Shown: positions 22,720-35,618, counted from the stretch's first letter. The stretch: DNA of 64,000 nucleotides from Sphaerulina vaccinii (GCA_022570795.1 JAKUDP010000010.1:1-64000), one strand, 5' to 3'. Notes: generated by a model not told the origin, from the sequence alone. Translations and numbers: made by a program.

Positions 22720-23915
22720 ATGAACGGTACCCAACAGATTTGGTATGCGGCCGGCTTCAATGCTCATGGGCAACTGGACCCAGAAACTAGTGATGACCTC
22801 AGATCATTCAGAGCCATCCGCGCAGCTCACAGTAAGTATGGTAGTGATTCGAGAGTGTCCCGTTGTCACTACGAGCGCCCACATTAGTGTCCTAAAATGA
22901 TGCCGGACTCGAAAGTCAAAGGAGTGCTTGCTTACCTTTCTATCTAGATACGAAATCACAAGTCCTTCTCGCCGGATGGAGCACTACCGTTTACTTAGAT
23001 CAGGATCAAATCTTCAGCACCGGGCATCAGAAACTTGATCAAAAGCTTGAGGGTGATACGTGGGAACTGTTTTCTGCTATCGGAGACCATGATGGCATGC
23101 TGGCTTGCCTCGATGATCAAGGACGACTATATGTCGTTGATGACCAGCAAAAGCTCGTATGCGAATCCACAGAATCATCACCGCGCATTGGTCGACTTGC
23201 ATATGCTTCGAATGGCCGCATTGCCATGACAGCTATGCAGACTCCAGGTGGCCAACTATGCCATCTTACCGAGTTCGACACCTTCGAGACGTTCCTCCGA
23301 TGGCACACGGATCCGAGTGGAGCTGCCAACTATCCCAGCTGTCATCATATGCTACCTGGGCGTCCGAAGTCATTACTGGCAAATGTTTCAAGCTTCGTCC
23401 TACTCATGGAGGGTGGGGATGTGTGGACCTGGGGAGATCCCAGGTATCAGTCACTAGGGCGTGAAACCTCTGGCGAAGGAGCAGTGCCCGCAGATCAGCC
23501 AGGAGCGGTGGAAGCATTGGGTGGTGTCTCAATCAAGTCGATTGCTGCTGGTGGCTGGCAAGTAGCGGCGTTATCGGAGGATGGTGCTCTCTACATCTGG
23601 GGAGCACAGAATCCTGGCAGTGAGCATCGCATTCGGGATCTCCTTCCCAATGAGGTCAACCTCGTGTCAATACCAAGTAGTGTTGATGAAGAGCCTCTTG
23701 ACATCCTCGGGGTTGGCGTAGGGAGTAGTCACATGGCACTCTTGACAGAAAGTCATGAGCTGTATGTCGCCGGTGAAGACCGAAATGGCCAGCTTGGTCT
23801 AGGGCATGGTGATACTGCATTCAGGGAAGAATGGCATATCGTTGCCGGACTTTCCGATGTGCAGGAGGTGATATGCGGACCTTCAGCCACGATTGTACGA
23901 TTGGGAGGTGCGTGA
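22720..23915 (+). CDS. RCC1/ATS1-type beta-propeller repeat protein
   Basis: Two exons, 22,720-22,831 and 22,948-23,915, give 359 aa with a 116-bp intron (gtaagt...tctag). Propeller-blade signatures are IWYAAGFNAHGQLDPE at the N-terminus, VWTWGDPRYQSLGR, IKSIAAGGWQVAALSEDGALYIWG and LYVAGEDRNGQLGLGH. These match RCC1 repeats (PF00415) with the GxNxxGQLG pattern. Length suits a single seven-blade propeller. Family members range from Ran exchange factors to tRNA-modification partners such as yeast Ats1. The divergent central blades argue against the Ran exchange factor itself, so the precise role is unknown. Confidence 0.85.
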
Positions 23916-23926
23916 AATGATCGCTT

Positions 23927-24787
23927 TCAGCTCGCAATTCTCGTGATACCAAGCGTTAGATTAACCAGAAAGCCGGATAATACGCAGATCTGTCGTCGGC
24001 GACTCCAGACACCTTCCTCTCTCATCAACCAGAACATGCCGCCTATAGGCCAGAAGAAGCCTATTAGGTTCCCGTAGAGTAAGTCTTCCAGCCCACCGGC
24101 GTCTTCTGAGCCAAAGGTTCCGTTGTCCTGAGCAACGTTTGTAGTCGGGTCTGAACCATTATCAAGCCATGTCTCTTCTAGGGCTATCAATTCCTGTCCA
24201 GTAGGCATAGTATCCGGCGTGTGGGTATGAGCCTGTATCGCGAGGAACTGAGCACGCAGTGTGGCTACTTCTGCGGTAGTGAAGCCTGCTGACAGCAAAC
24301 GATCGAAGCCGCGTGGTGCGGCTGTTGTGCTCGTCTCCTGGCCATGCTGTCCATAACCAGAGGTGGTGGATGTTGTAGTCTTGGACAATATAGCAGCATC
24401 TGCGGTCTCTGCAGCTTCTCTTTCCAGCCGTAGCTCCTCTCCAGTAAGCGTATCGCCTATCGAGCAGTGTATATACACCCTCGCTGCCACTGTTGCTATC
24501 TCTCGTATTGGCTGCTTCCCCTTGGCTTTCGCACTCTTGTTCTCATCATCGCGTATAGGAGGCGGATGCGTGATGTTGACACTTCTTGACAGCGCTACAT
24601 CATCGATCAGGACCTTGCCGGAGTGTATTAATCGTAGACGTGCTTGTGAGGCCGGCGCTGGGAGCTGATCGCGTATCAACAACTTCAGCGACGCGATGGA
24701 GAGGCTGCTTGGCTGAGGGACGTTCAAGACCACATCAGGATTGGAGCTCGAGAAGCGGACCACGACATCGAGTGGCTTCTCCGCCAT
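23927..24787 (-). CDS. dsc3: DSC E3 ubiquitin ligase complex subunit 3-like (DUF2407)
   Basis: A single exon of 286 aa from the Met at 24,787 (MAEKPLDVVVRFSSS); an in-frame Met at 24,895 would add a 36-residue tail unlike the family. The first 90 residues form a ubiquitin-like fold (LKLLIRDQLPAPASQARLRLIHSGKVL). The middle is low-complexity. The C-terminal part has RGFDRLLSAGFTTAEVATLRAQF and two hydrophobic segments (LIGFFWPIGGMFWLM, ICVLSGFLVNLTLGI), as in the DUF2407 domains of Dsc3. In Schizosaccharomyces and Aspergillus this Golgi-membrane complex ubiquitinates clients and activates SREBP. Its stop lies 12 bp from the convergent RCC1-repeat stop. Confidence 0.85.
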   Translation of the reverse strand: MAEKPLDVVVRFSSSNPDVVLNVPQPSSLSIASLKLLIRDQLPAPASQARLRLIHSGKVLIDDVALSRSVNITHPPPIRDDENKSAKAKGKQPIREIATVAARVYIHCSIGDTLTGEELRLEREAAETADAAILSKTTTSTTSGYGQHGQETSTTAAPRGFDRLLSAGFTTAEVATLRAQFLAIQAHTHTPDTMPTGQELIALEETWLDNGSDPTTNVAQDNGTFGSEDAGGLEDLLYGNLIGFFWPIGGMFWLMREEGVWSRRRQICVLSGFLVNLTLGITRIAS

Positions 24788-25026
24788 AGTAGCATTATTG
24801 TCGTTGTCGATGTTGGCGATCAAATGATCAAGTCGGACTTGCTTCATATGGCAATAGTAGCGCTTCCGCACCCCCGCGATAGCTATGTCACTCACTCGTC
24901 GATGCAGCTACAGCATTGATGTTTCCTGTTTGACGTTTCAGAGAACAACAAGCTACTAAATCGTCTGCCCCGTCCAATTCGATCATCTGAAAATCTCTCA
25001 CAAGACCACCCACATCGAACTTCACG
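24788..25026. promoter_or_regulatory. shared divergent promoter of dsc3-like and Dabb genes
   Basis: 239 bp separate the two divergent start codons, so both promoters must lie here or overlap it. No clear TATA box or repeat is visible. Confidence 0.5.
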
Positions 25027-25461
25027 ATGCCGATCGTTCACATCGTCCTCTTCGAATTCAAGCCATCGACGACCCATGCTCAAGTCGAAGACGTGAGTGG
25101 TTCAAGATTAGACCTTCCGATCTCAGAGAACTGACGTTCCTGTACAGGTGTGCAGACGAATGCTCGCATTATCAGAAAAGTGTATCCACCCAACAACGAA
25201 CAAGAACTACGTAACGTCCTACAGTGGAGGACGAGACACAAGTCCCGAAGGACTTCAAGTAGTACATCTCTCACTCACGCTAAAGACTAAGCTAACACAG
25301 AGCAGGGCGGCTTCTCACATGGCTTTGTGAGTCAGTTCGAGAACGAAGAAGACAGGAAGTATTACCTTGAGAAAGACCCAGCACACCTTGAATTTGTGGC
25401 GAGTTTGAAGGATATCATCCAGAATGTCAGAGTTCTGGACTTCGAGCCGGGAAAGTTCTAG
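25027..25461 (+). CDS. Stress-responsive A/B barrel (Dabb) domain protein
   Basis: Three exons, 25,027-25,092, 25,148-25,258 and 25,306-25,461, give 110 aa. The introns are 55 bp (gtgagt...acag) and 47 bp (gtagta...gcag). The protein starts MPIVHIVLFEFKP and ends with FEPGKF. The HIVLFKFK start, the GGRDTSPEG stretch, the HGFVSQFENEEDRKYYL helix and the AHLEFVASL segment are the hallmarks of the Dabb domain (PF07876), whose length is about 100 aa. Such proteins form small dimeric alpha/beta barrels; the function in fungi is mostly unknown. Cytosolic location is likely because no signal is present. Confidence 0.88.
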
Positions 25462-25734
25462 AAGAATTTCCCAACGCGTGACGATTTAAGGTCACTGTGT
25501 GTAAGAGAAGAGAGTGCGTTGTTGCAGTGTCTCCATGAGGAGAAGAGGTGGCGAAGGCCCATCACTCTCTACCGAAGGGCTTGGTCCGAAGAGGGCGTGA
25601 GAAGGTTCGGTCAGGAGTACTGGTGGTGAATGCTTCTCTTCAGTTATACATCTGGAGGCTTCCTCGGAGCCTTTCGCTTCAACGCCATGCAATGGAGACA
25701 TGATAATGCCAATGCTGCACAGAATAGAGATATG

Positions 25735-26553
25735 CTACGCCACGCTGAACGATTCGCCACAACCACATTGTTCAGCTATCAAATATGTTAGCCATGTCTC
25801 AGAATAATCTTGTCCGATGTACTCACTGATATTAGGATTCTTGAAGATAAATCGCGCACTGAGCTTATCTTCCAGCCAATCCATTTCACTCCCAATTATG
25901 CTGAACAACGCCTTGCTGTCGATCAAGACTTTAACTCCATCTTGTTCGACTGCTTCATCGAATGCCCCGGCTTTGTCCACATATTCCAGATGGTATGCCA
26001 ATCCACTGCAGCCTCTGTTCTTCACTCCTATCCGTATGAGCTTACTTTCCGGTTGCTCGAATAGCTCCTTCAACTGTTCCACAGCCTTCGCAGATAACGT
26101 GATCGGTGCCTTTCTAGGTCTCAATTTGCTCTTCTTAGGCTTCGCTGCTGTCGCCTGAGTGGTACTGGCGAAGGTCTTCGTTGTCTGTGACGTCGTCGAT
26201 CCCGCAGTCGCTTTACTCTTCTGTGCTTCCAGTTCTCCCAAGGCTATGTTCGGCGGACTATCTTTACCTTGCCACGGTGCCGTAGGCGGCCATGTCTGTT
26301 GTGAAGATTCAGATATACTCGTTTCTGGCGTCCCGCTATTCTTGGGTGGCGGCATTTCTGGGCTTAGTGTATGCGGTCGGTATGCTGATTCAGTCATCAA
26401 AGGTCGCTTAGACGAGGCTGCTCTGGACTGGAAGGACGTGAAAGGACATCGCTGCGCTTTGAGGCAATGCGCACATCGCCGAGTTGCCGCTGGTTGTGCT
26501 GTGAAACGGAATATGGTAGATATCGAAGGCGCTGACGTCCTGAGTGAGGCCAT
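25735..26553 (-). CDS. ISA1: Mitochondrial iron-sulfur assembly protein Isa1 (HesB/IscA family)
   Basis: The IscA domain fills residues 148-255: ITLSAKAVEQLKELF, RGCSGLAYHLEY (Cys182) and the C-terminal CGCGESF (Cys246, Cys248), the three conserved cysteines. The N-terminal 140 residues are Ser/Thr/Arg-rich, consistent with a mitochondrial presequence and linker. The frame is open throughout, but the stretch between NPNIS and EQCGCG holds a perfect 51-nt intron (25,826-25,776; gtgagt, ctaac branch site, tag). Splicing gives NPNITEQCGCGESF, matching the NPNI-x3-CGCGESF spacing of IscA proteins and a 255-aa product. Isa1, with Isa2, supports [4Fe-4S] maturation in mitochondria. It is divergent from RVB1, sharing 378 bp. 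Confidence 0.93.
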   Translation of the reverse strand: MASLRTSAPSISTIFRFTAQPAATRRCAHCLKAQRCPFTSFQSRAASSKRPLMTESAYRPHTLSPEMPPPKNSGTPETSISESSQQTWPPTAPWQGKDSPPNIALGELEAQKSKATAGSTTSQTTKTFASTTQATAAKPKKSKLRPRKAPITLSAKAVEQLKELFEQPESKLIRIGVKNRGCSGLAYHLEYVDKAGAFDEAVEQDGVKVLIDSKALFSIIGSEMDWLEDKLSARFIFKNPNISEYIGQDYSETWLTYLIAEQCGCGESFSVA

Positions 26554-28446
<1,893 letters not shown>

Positions 28447-28989
28447 GCAATGAAAGACGAGTCGCTCTACTAAAAACCAGAGTCTTTGGCCGAACGCCAT
28501 ATTCGTATTCCAACAGAACACCGGATGGTATGGCTACACAGCTGCCGCTGTCGAACACGGTCCTCGCGCGAGGCCTCCTACCAGATCAATCAGAATTCAG
28601 TCTTCGACGACTTGCAAAACCTCAATGGCGAAACGAGAGAAGGAGCGATTGGCCACCTCGATTCCGGGGCCTCTTGGACGGCGCGCGAGGCGCGCGATGC
28701 TCCAGCATCGACGACTGGATTATGGACGTATGCTGCAACGATGTAGGCGACTTTGAGCTCACCCTGTACCATAGATGTAATAGCACTATCACCAAAACAG
28801 GTCTGTAACGGGCATACACCCACATACCATGCATTGAACACATGGTAGCAGCACCTGATGCATCACGCATTCACAGCAAGTGAGCTGGAGTGGTGATCGA
28901 TTGTTTGTTGACGATGATCGGTACCAACTACTAATGAGCAGTAATACTTTAGTTACGAGCAACAGCCTCACGTTGTAAGGATAGTCAAT
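28447..28989. other. intergenic, no convincing gene
   Basis: 543 bp between RVB1 and the Ser/Lys-repeat gene. Several short frames exist in different phases, but none has family similarity or supporting context. A GC-rich patch with ggcgcgcgaggcgcgcg lies near 28,680. Confidence 0.5.
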
Positions 28990-30060
28990 ATGTCGACTCA
29001 CTCAAAGCCGCGAGTGGCGGCTGAGAGCCCACGCCATCCTATATTGCTTACTTTAGTGAACGCAATCAATCTTCTTGTCGAAGCAGCCCGGAAGAAGGAC
29101 TTTGCCAACGATACTCAATTCGCTCTGAACGCCCTGCGAAGAGCAGTGTCCATGACACGGCCATACCACGACAGTCTGCAGCAAGAGCTAAATAAACACA
29201 ACATCTCAACGGAGCCACCGCATATTCGCCAGGTGAGAGCTCGAAAGACGATTGATCTGCAACGTGCACTGCGAAAGGTTCTGAAGATTGCTTTCGACCT
29301 TACCAAGACACGGAACAAGAGGCCACACGAGTCGGTGCGCCTATCGCTGTTGCGCGACGTTCATGAACACCTTGGGCTGGAACTGGCAGGAGCAAGGAGA
29401 GAAGTCAAAAGACTTGAACATCTGATCGAGGGTAGGCATAAGCGCAAAAGGCACCGGAGACATCATGGTGACAACGACAGCCCGGAAGATGAGGAAGATG
29501 ATCCAGAGCGCGACGCAGAAGGGGAAGGCGAGGCAGCGCGAGACGTGGCAGATCTCGCGCCGGAAACAGACGACGCCGCGCAAGCGCACGAAGGTTCTGC
29601 ACCGGCACCTCGCGAAACGGAGAGTCGTGCGCCATCTACCTCTAGGGACGTCGAAGCAGAAGCAGAAACACAACCTGCTGAGGCAGTGCCGGGCCCGGCG
29701 CAGGAACGCACTGATGTAGTAGCGATATTGAGGAACTTGCATGCAGACCATTCGCAAATAACCCAGGAACTTCACAACATCGCCGATGCTGCAGATGCTG
29801 CACAACTCAAGACACCGTCTATTCATAGCACTCGCACAACATCTAGTCGCCATTCAAGGATTACGCGAGCACCCACGATATCTGAGGTCAGTATCAAGGC
29901 CAACTCCGAGGTCTCGAAGCACAGCAAGGTGAGCAGTATTCGTAGCAAGAAGTCAAGTCTGGCACATCCAGAGGAGTTCGAGGCTCATGCGGCAGAAGAG
30001 CCAGCGAAACCGCTCTCAGTGTCTTCAAGGCACAGCAAGGCGAGCAGTGCTCGTGGTTGA
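28990..30060 (+). CDS. Ser/Lys-repeat low-complexity protein, N-terminal part
   Basis: A frame of 356 aa that ends at a TGA (30,058-30,060). Residues 15-140 look like a folded helical domain (HPILLTLVNAINLLVEAARKK, DLQRALRKVLKIAFDLTKT). It is followed by a Lys/Arg/His patch (RHKRKRHRRHH), an acidic region (EDEEDDPERDAEGEGEA) and Ser/Lys/His repeats of the type SSRHSKxSS. I do not recognise the family. The same frame continues past the single TGA with the same repeats to 30,759 (next entry), so the true protein is probably longer. A possible explanation by splicing is an intron 29,929-30,189 (gtgagc...atgcag, 261 nt, in frame), but it lacks a clear branch site. Confidence 0.65.
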   Translation: MSTHSKPRVAAESPRHPILLTLVNAINLLVEAARKKDFANDTQFALNALRRAVSMTRPYHDSLQQELNKHNISTEPPHIRQVRARKTIDLQRALRKVLKIAFDLTKTRNKRPHESVRLSLLRDVHEHLGLELAGARREVKRLEHLIEGRHKRKRHRRHHGDNDSPEDEEDDPERDAEGEGEAARDVADLAPETDDAAQAHEGSAPAPRETESRAPSTSRDVEAEAETQPAEAVPGPAQERTDVVAILRNLHADHSQITQELHNIADAADAAQLKTPSIHSTRTTSSRHSRITRAPTISEVSIKANSEVSKHSKVSSIRSKKSSLAHPEEFEAHAAEEPAKPLSVSSRHSKASSARG

Positions 30061-30759
30061 AAGTCGGCCACCCCGCCGCAACCGCTGGGAATAGAAGAGC
30101 CAGCATTCAACGAGCTTGTGAAACCGGGCTCTGTCTCTTCGAAGCATAGTGAGGCGAGCAGTACTCGGACCAAGAAGTCAGACATGCAGCCCGACAAGGG
30201 AGCCGAAGACCGTGCATCCGAAGAGCCAGGAAAGCCGCGATCTGTATCTTCGAGTCGTAAGGCCGGTTCTTCGTCTAGTCGCCGTTCGAATGGCAGATCA
30301 CCTTCGATATCTCAAGGGAGCTTTGATAGGAGAATCGCAGCGGCACATGCGAGATTAGATGCTGCAAGCGAAGCTCTTGCGGGTGCTTCGAAGCAGAGTG
30401 GAACCAGTAAAGCTCCGTCCGAGCATTCGAAGCATAGTAGAAGAAGCAAGGCGCCGTCTGATGCATCTAACCATAGTACTAGAATCAAGTCGCGCTCTGC
30501 ATCCACGCACGCGACTCTGGGCGTTGGGAGCAAGTCGCCTTCTGGTCGCTCGGCCAAATCATCGCCGAGCCAAGGCAAGCTCAAGTCGTCGGGCAAGGAG
30601 AAGATCATCGACGAGAATCGTGAGCAAGACACCGTCCTTTCACCTCCTGATGCAGGCTGGAGTTTCGATGCACTTTCCATCAAGTCCGGAAGTCACAAGA
30701 GCCACCAGTCGAAGAAGTCCAGAAGCAGTAAGAGTAAACAAGCGCCAGTAGCATCATAA
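30061..30759 (+). pseudogene. C-terminal continuation of the Ser/Lys-repeat protein beyond an in-frame TGA
   Basis: Directly after the TGA the identical frame stays open for 232 codons and encodes more copies of the same motifs: SVSSKHSEASSTRTKKS, SVSSSRKAGSSSSRRSN, SEHSKHSRRSKAPSDASNHS, ending SHQSKKSRSSKSKQAPVAS. Shared frame and repeat content make one gene split by a single stop the simplest reading. A C-to-T change of a CGA Arg codon would produce exactly this TGA. Alternatives are intron removal, stop readthrough or a sequencing error. Polybasic and Ser-rich composition suggests a disordered, phosphorylatable tail; no function is claimed. Confidence 0.6.
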
Positions 30760-32216
30760 CGATTGCAGGACTTCACCTTCAAGACGAACGTCCAGGGATG
30801 TCTACAACTGCACACCATGGTCCAGTCACAAGACCATATCGGAGGATAGTGCTTCTCTAGCAAAGGGTTGACAGTCGTACAGCCAGACGTACGTCGGTAG
30901 GTGATAAGTCGCGATCAGTCCTTACGAGTAGCTGACACGACACCCTAGATGCTAGTCTAGCATATGGTAAGCATCGAGGTAGCCAGGACAAGGTGGAAAG
31001 TATAGGCTTCTGATGGTACCGGCGAGATTTACTCAACATCTGAATGCGAGGTTAGAAATCGCCTTGTGAGACTTCGGATCTCTTCTGCAGTGTGCGGTTC
31101 CTGTTCGATGGCAATTGAGTCTGGGTAGGATGCGGTGCGGTGATCTATTGCCGTATGTCTCGGATGTGCTGTGGTTGTACCGGGTTGATAGCAAGTCTAT
31201 TATGGCTCTAAGCGAGACATTTTATATGTCCCAAACGAGGTTGCCAAAGAACGGAAGTGGCTATCAGCGTGCAGTCTGCGTATCCAAGAATCATTGTCAG
31301 CCAATTGATGTTCCTCGTTGGTATCCGAAATGGAAGTAGGTCGTGTCCAAGGCTTTTGGGCAAGCCTCCACGCTACAGAGACTTTTTGCGCCTTCCGGTC
31401 ACGCCATGTGACAACGTCGTTGAGCGTGTCGAGCAGTTGACAGTATGTAGTGATGAACAACGGAGATAGATGTGTCCGTGGAATCCAGAAGTGCCAAGAT
31501 GGGCAGACCTCCATCTCGATTGCGAGCTGTCTCCGTCATCTCATCTGCTGACATGATCACGATTCTTTCAAGAAAGGGAACACTACTTCAAATCCGATCC
31601 TATTCCAAAAGAAGTCGTTGGTCCAGGATTTGGCAGCTGTACAGAGTTTCGGCTAAACCAAGTAGATACACTTTGCACGTGGCGAGCTGATGATTTCTCC
31701 CAGGATCTGGAACGCTCGATCCGCTGCTGACGACAAGAGTCGGCACCTGCTCAAGAATTATTGTTCTGTGATACATAAAGCTATCACAGCTTTGGTAGGA
31801 AGTTCCTCCGATCAAGCTGCGCAGAGAGTTCATGCTTCGACCAGCCAAGATCGGGCGCAGGTCCAATTGCTCGGCAGCGATAAAGAGCTGCATGAAAGAA
31901 GCGTCAGCCTCAGCCGATGTGAGCGAGCGAGCGGAGCGAGGGGTGGACGTGGGCGCACCAAGGGCACGGCCTGGCCGAGCCCACTACTAGAACTGCTAGA
32001 GGCGATCATCCAGCTTCCTCCGTTTCGCGTCTTCTGGTGAACATCAACTTCCCATCATCTCCATCTCTATCTCAGCATCATTACTCATCTCTGGACACTG
32101 GACTGGATGCTGCGCATGCGCTGATCTGGACGACACGATGCTCCGTTGGCTTCGCGAGCGGCAAGAAGTAGCAGCATCGCCCCAGGAATACCCGTGACGT
32201 GGATTAGTGGACCGCA
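30760..32216. other. long intergenic region without a supported gene
   Basis: About 1.46 kb. Short frames occur on both strands; the longest on the minus strand (31,600-31,893 and 31,200-31,514) have no family resemblance and no splice structure that I could join convincingly. They could be remnants of an old gene. No repeats or RNA genes were recognised. Confidence 0.45.
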
Positions 32217-33655
32217 ATGGCAGTCTCTTTACTTGTGGAATCAGCAATATGGTGGTCACTCGTCATCATCGTAGCTGCGAGCAGATTGTATGTAAATTGC
32301 TTCAATGACTCGGTTTTGACTCCGACTAACCTTGATGAGCAGCATCTCCCGTGGATTGGCGAGGGATTGGAAGTACCAAGCCGATGATCTGGCAATTGGA
32401 GTCGCTCTTTGCTTCTACACGACATTCATGGTTACTATCAACATTGTGGCAAAGACAGACAGCAACCTGTTCCCTGAAGGATTCGACATATCTTCTCTGA
32501 CCGAAGCGGATCGACAAGAAAGGATATATGGAAGCAAACTTATCCTGGTGCTGGAGAACTGCCAGAACGCGACTATATGGCTTACCAAGGTCGCTATCTT
32601 GATTCTCTACCTAAGATTGACCACGCTTCGATGGCAGCATAATGCAATCCGAGTCCTCCTTGGCGCGGTCATACTCTTATACTTCATCATGACCTCGCTC
32701 TACCTGGGCGTTTGGTGTCGGCCATTCTCGCAGTACTGGGCAATTCCACCCTACAGCTCTCAATGCAACGGTAAGTGTAGTAGGCAGAAGGCATGCGCTG
32801 TTGACAGTGTGTCACTGAGCTCACATCCACTTGGGGTGCTGAGCTCAGAGACAGACACTTAATAAGACAACCTGCCTTTTCAGAGATACATGCTAACCCT
32901 TCTACCTATTACTTTTAGCGGCCACGGACCATCTCATCACAAATGCTACTTTCAACCTAACGACAGACGTTATCATGCTTGTTATCACAGCTCCGATCTT
33001 CCTAAGGATGCACTTACCATGGAGGAAAAAGATCCCTCTGGTTGGTGTATTCTCACTAGGAATATTCGTTGTTCTTGCAGCTATTCTCAACAAGGTTTAC
33101 AGCTTTACACAACCATTTGGATCTATGTGGCCTTATTGGTATGTTCGGGAATCTTCGACTGCACTATTGGTCGCCAATCTGCCATTTATTTGGGGTTTGA
33201 TGCGGAAAGTTGTCGGGTTGAAGGCATCTAGCGCGGACTCCGAGAGCAAGACTAGGAGGGATACTATCATTACCGCAGGTGACGAGGGCAAGCGAAAACA
33301 GAGTACTCACAACCCGATGGAGTTCATAACCGAGTGGCCAGGACTTGACGATAAGGATGATGTACAGCTGGAGGGCGAATTCTGCAGATTCGGAACTGGT
33401 CGAGCTGGTCGAGACTTGTCTCTGGCAGAGTTTCTGCGCGAAGACTCCGACAGCGATGAGAGGCGCACAACCGGGGAGAAGAGCGATGCGACTGGACCGC
33501 TGGGCGGCGGTGCAGTTCTTCAGCATACTCCTCAACGCGATACCTTGAGGAGAACGTCCGATCCAGAAACGCGCAGGTCGCAGAGATCGACGCCGCCTTC
33601 CTCGTCTCTCCCGTCCTCCATGGCTGGCAGTTGGTCTGCAAACTCTTTTGTCTGA
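32217..33655 (+). CDS. Fungal rhodopsin-domain integral membrane protein (SAT4/PF20684 type)
   Basis: Three exons, 32,217-32,287, 32,343-32,770 and 32,919-33,655, give 411 aa in frame, with introns of 55 and 148 bp. Several membrane helices are evident: SLLVESAIWWSLVIIVAASRF, LAIGVALCFYTTFMVTINIV, VAILILYLRL, LLGAVILLYFIMTSLYLGVW, DVIMLVITAPIFLRM, VGVFSLGIFVVLAAILNKVY and ALLVANLPFIWGLM. The WCRPFSQYW segment, the NATFNLTTDV helix start and the YSFTQPFGSMWPYWYVRE loop are typical of the fungal 7-TM rhodopsin-domain family, which is expanded in plant-associated ascomycetes and includes some PTH11-like proteins. The cytoplasmic tail (about 130 aa) is charged and Ser-rich. The ligand is unknown. 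Confidence 0.88.
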
Positions 33656-34023
33656 TGGTCCTGAGCCATGATTGAGAGATGGAGGTTCTTGTTTTGACTT
33701 GCTTGTTAACGATACCCATGTGCAAATATACCTTGTATTGGAGTGGAAGGATACTCTACAGTACCATTGAAATTGAGAAGGTCAGTAGAGGTGTTGGATG
33801 ATAGAACACGCCAATAGTGATGTAAATGAGATGATCATGAATGATGATTTACACCTTCGATAGCTGCGCGTACAGCACGTTTCATCTTTCTTTAGCTGTG
33901 TTCTATGCCACAGAAAGCACATGATGCTATGCTAAATGTGTACGGCAGTTATATATGCAACCTCTCTCGACCTGACCTGCAGACGTAGTCTTTCTACAAT
34001 GCTGGCCAATCCTCTGCAATTCC
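33656..34023. other. intergenic between convergent genes
   Basis: Roughly 370 bp, AT-rich, between the rhodopsin-domain stop and the PFK2 stop; this should hold both 3' UTRs. No gene or repeat is seen. Confidence 0.5.
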
Positions 34024-35618
34024 TCACTTGCTCTTGCCTGCAATGAGGGGAGATCCTCGCTGACTCGCTTCTGGCGTATCTGCGTGAACCGCCTTGCTAC
34101 CCTTCTCGCGCCATGTACTCACAGCTGGGATGTTGGCAAACATGCGCTCCTCCTCCGTCTTGTATGCTCGAGGCGTAAGTCTAATGAGTGTATGCAAAGG
34201 TACCTCCATCCAGGGTGATTTCTCCTGTGACGAGCCCATGAAGTAGGCATAGATGCAACGAAGCACAGCCTGATGCGTCACGATGAGAATGTTCTCTGAT
34301 CTCTCCAACTCCATGATGATCGGCTCGAGACGTATCACTACATCTCGATAGCTTTCACCGCCGAGATATCTGTAGTTATACTTATCATCGTCGCGGGCTT
34401 TGAAGTCTTCTGGGTACTTCTGCTCGATCTCGGCATATGTGAGGCCATCGCAAACACCGGAGTCCAGCTCGTCGAGTGCTTTCCAGCTCAGGTTCTCGTA
34501 AGGCAGATATCGAGCAGTCTGCGCCGTGCGCTTGAGTGTCGATGTCCATACTGTCAGAGGTCGATCGCCAGCTGATTGTTTCACTAAGTCAGGCAACGCT
34601 CTGGCATACGCCTGACCTCTTTCAGAGAGGTCTGCGTCACCGCCTATTTGCCCACTGAGGTTGTACATTGACTCGCCATGCTATAGTCCACGTGGTCAGT
34701 CAGGGATGCGCAACGCACAAGCTCAAACCTAGGTACACTTACCCTGCTTATCCAGATCGAGCGTGGTTTGATGTGCAGATTCATCAGGTAATACACAACT
34801 CGAGACTGGAGATAGTCCTGTATCCGGTTGATGATGACTTGTGAGCCGACATCAATGATCTTGCAATATGTCAAGTCTGCCTCATCCTCATCCAGCGTTT
34901 CATATACCCTCTCGTACATCTTGATACGCTCGCGGAAATCTCTTGCTGCCTCTTCTGGATCCTGACCCACGTAGTCTGGACTCGTCGTCTTGACTTCGAG
35001 TATATTGCTCATGATGATATCCTCGCTGTCGCACTTACTCTCGACAAAGAGCGTCTCAATGCCTTCGGAATCGCAGCGCTCTTTGATCCACCGCCTCCTA
35101 GCCTTGGTGCTGTTTGTGGCATCAAGGATCGCAATGAGATTACTCGGGTGCTTGAACCAGTTGCACATGTCTGCCACCGCCGCCTCGGCCGCAGCCTTGC
35201 GTAGTCGTTCGCCCTCCTTGTTGGAGGTGTCGAAGAAGGAAGCATTGGGTTGTGGAGTTGCTGTTCGGCGGTAGTTGCCCACGTTGAAGCACTTCGCGGT
35301 GATGCTGAGCCAGCCAAGATAGCGAACGACTGAGACGTGAGGTCAGTACTGGGAGCACACGCACATGGACGATTGGCAGAGCATAGCCATCATACCTTTT
35401 TGTGCTATTAAACTCTTGCCTCTTGCTGGCAGCCCGACCATGACCACACATATTCTCGTGTCTTCGGCCTGAACACCCACACCATTAGCCGTCGTTGAGC
35501 TCCCTCTCGTGCGCATCGCAGGTCGCATGAAGTCCCCGGGCGAGGACTTGAGCAGCTCTGGTCTGTACTGTTCCGTCCCGCTCGTGGATGAGCCATTGGT
35601 GTCCGCGGCAGCAGGCAT
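34024..35618 (-). CDS. 6-phosphofructo-2-kinase/fructose-2,6-bisphosphatase
   Basis: Three exons, 35,618-35,396, 35,329-34,743 and 34,680-34,024, give 488 aa; introns are 66 and 62 bp. The kinase domain has the P-loop GLPARGKS at residues 62-69 and the VVRYLGWLSITAKCFNVGNYRR stretch, which is created by the first splice. The bisphosphatase half begins exactly at exon 3: Arg270-His271-Gly-Glu-Ser is the RHGES phospho-histidine motif, Glu341 in ALDELDSGVCDG is the acid residue, and His406 in ILIVTHQAVLR is the second His. Both activities therefore look intact, unlike yeast Pfk26, which lacks the catalytic phosphatase His. The enzyme sets fructose-2,6-bisphosphate levels and thereby controls glycolysis against gluconeogenesis in the cytosol. 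Confidence 0.95.

Noticed and set aside
31200..31893. Two minus-strand frames in the 30.8-32.2 kb gap
   Set aside because: No domain and no splice sites that unite them into a convincing gene.
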